Assembly: GCA_964491665.1 (NCBI GenBank)
Contig: CAZBII010000056.1
Location: forward strand, 1-23,945
From: Ch67 sp964491665
GTDB taxonomy: Bacteria; Pseudomonadota; Gammaproteobacteria; Pseudomonadales; Ketobacteraceae
Length of the DNA: 23,945 bases
Direction of reading: 5' to 3'
The position numbers and the translations under genes are program-made. Below, in pieces: positions 23,941 to 23,945 of this stretch; within the stretch, counting starts at the first letter, position 1; the number at the start of each line of letters is the position of its first letter. The notes under the pieces are model-generated. The model had not been told where the DNA came from. It made no database searches and was given only the letters and a program-made list of their open reading frames with translations.

Positions 23941-23945
23941 GATGA

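Noticed and set aside
1..23945. tRNA, rRNA, CRISPR array, insertion sequence or prophage genes
   Set aside because: I looked for cloverleaf-like segments, regular repeat-spacer arrays, transposase or integrase motifs and terminal repeats, and saw none.

Overview
The window reads as a chromosomal segment of a gammaproteobacterium. The evidence is a PpnN (YgdH-type) nucleosidase, UbiG (a ubiquinone maker), a YfaZ-family outer-membrane protein, an FtsN-like SPOR protein and several c-di-GMP proteins, with Shine-Dalgarno sites, GTG starts and moderately high GC. I cannot name the genus; a marine or environmental relative of the Pseudomonas/Cellvibrio/Oceanospirillum groups is a guess. I see no tRNA, rRNA, CRISPR array, transposase or phage gene, so this looks like ordinary chromosome rather than an island.

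Layout. (1) 1-3.2 kb, surface polysaccharide: the N-terminal part of an exopolysaccharide polyprenyl glycosylphosphotransferase (minus strand, cut by the window edge), a TviB-type UDP-N-acetylhexosamine C6-dehydrogenase (plus), then, convergent across a strong hairpin, an rmlB-like dTDP-glucose 4,6-dehydratase whose first ~17 codons are out of frame with the rest. (2) 3.2-5.6 kb: an FtsN-like SPOR protein just upstream of rmlB on the same strand, a divergent YfaZ-like outer-membrane protein, and a small class I methyltransferase. (3) 5.6-13.8 kb, c-di-GMP block: an HD-GYP protein (plus), and on the minus strand a DUF2806 protein, a 1312-residue PilZ-DUF1631-GGDEF-EAL protein, and an amidase translationally coupled to it by an ATGA overlap. 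(4) 13.9-16.8 kb, metabolism, minus strand: phosphoglucomutase, a small CxxC protein of unknown role and a crotonase-fold protein lacking the usual hydratase glutamates. (5) 16.9-19.1 kb, plus: ppnN and ubiG, overlapping by one base. (6) 19.0-24 kb: a stand-alone cyclic-nucleotide-binding protein followed closely by a DUF2189 membrane protein (minus), a periplasmic protein with one CxxCH haem motif (plus), and convergent with it a complete 777-residue RND/MMPL-type exporter (minus).

How it fits together. Three genes concern nucleotide sugars and polysaccharide assembly (transferase, TviB, RmlB), and phosphoglucomutase would supply glucose-1-phosphate to that chemistry. Two large proteins with c-di-GMP domains (one HD-GYP, one PilZ/GGDEF/EAL) lie nearby and could control surface or biofilm behaviour, but no direct link is visible beyond proximity and a possible shared promoter motif. 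I found no clear-cut novel system. The points most worth a second look are the rmlB lesion, the coupled c-di-GMP/amidase pair, a TAAAC-n(2-3)-GTTTA motif in three promoter regions, a perfect 17-bp palindrome before the HD-GYP gene, and a 12-bp tandem repeat upstream of the small CxxC gene.
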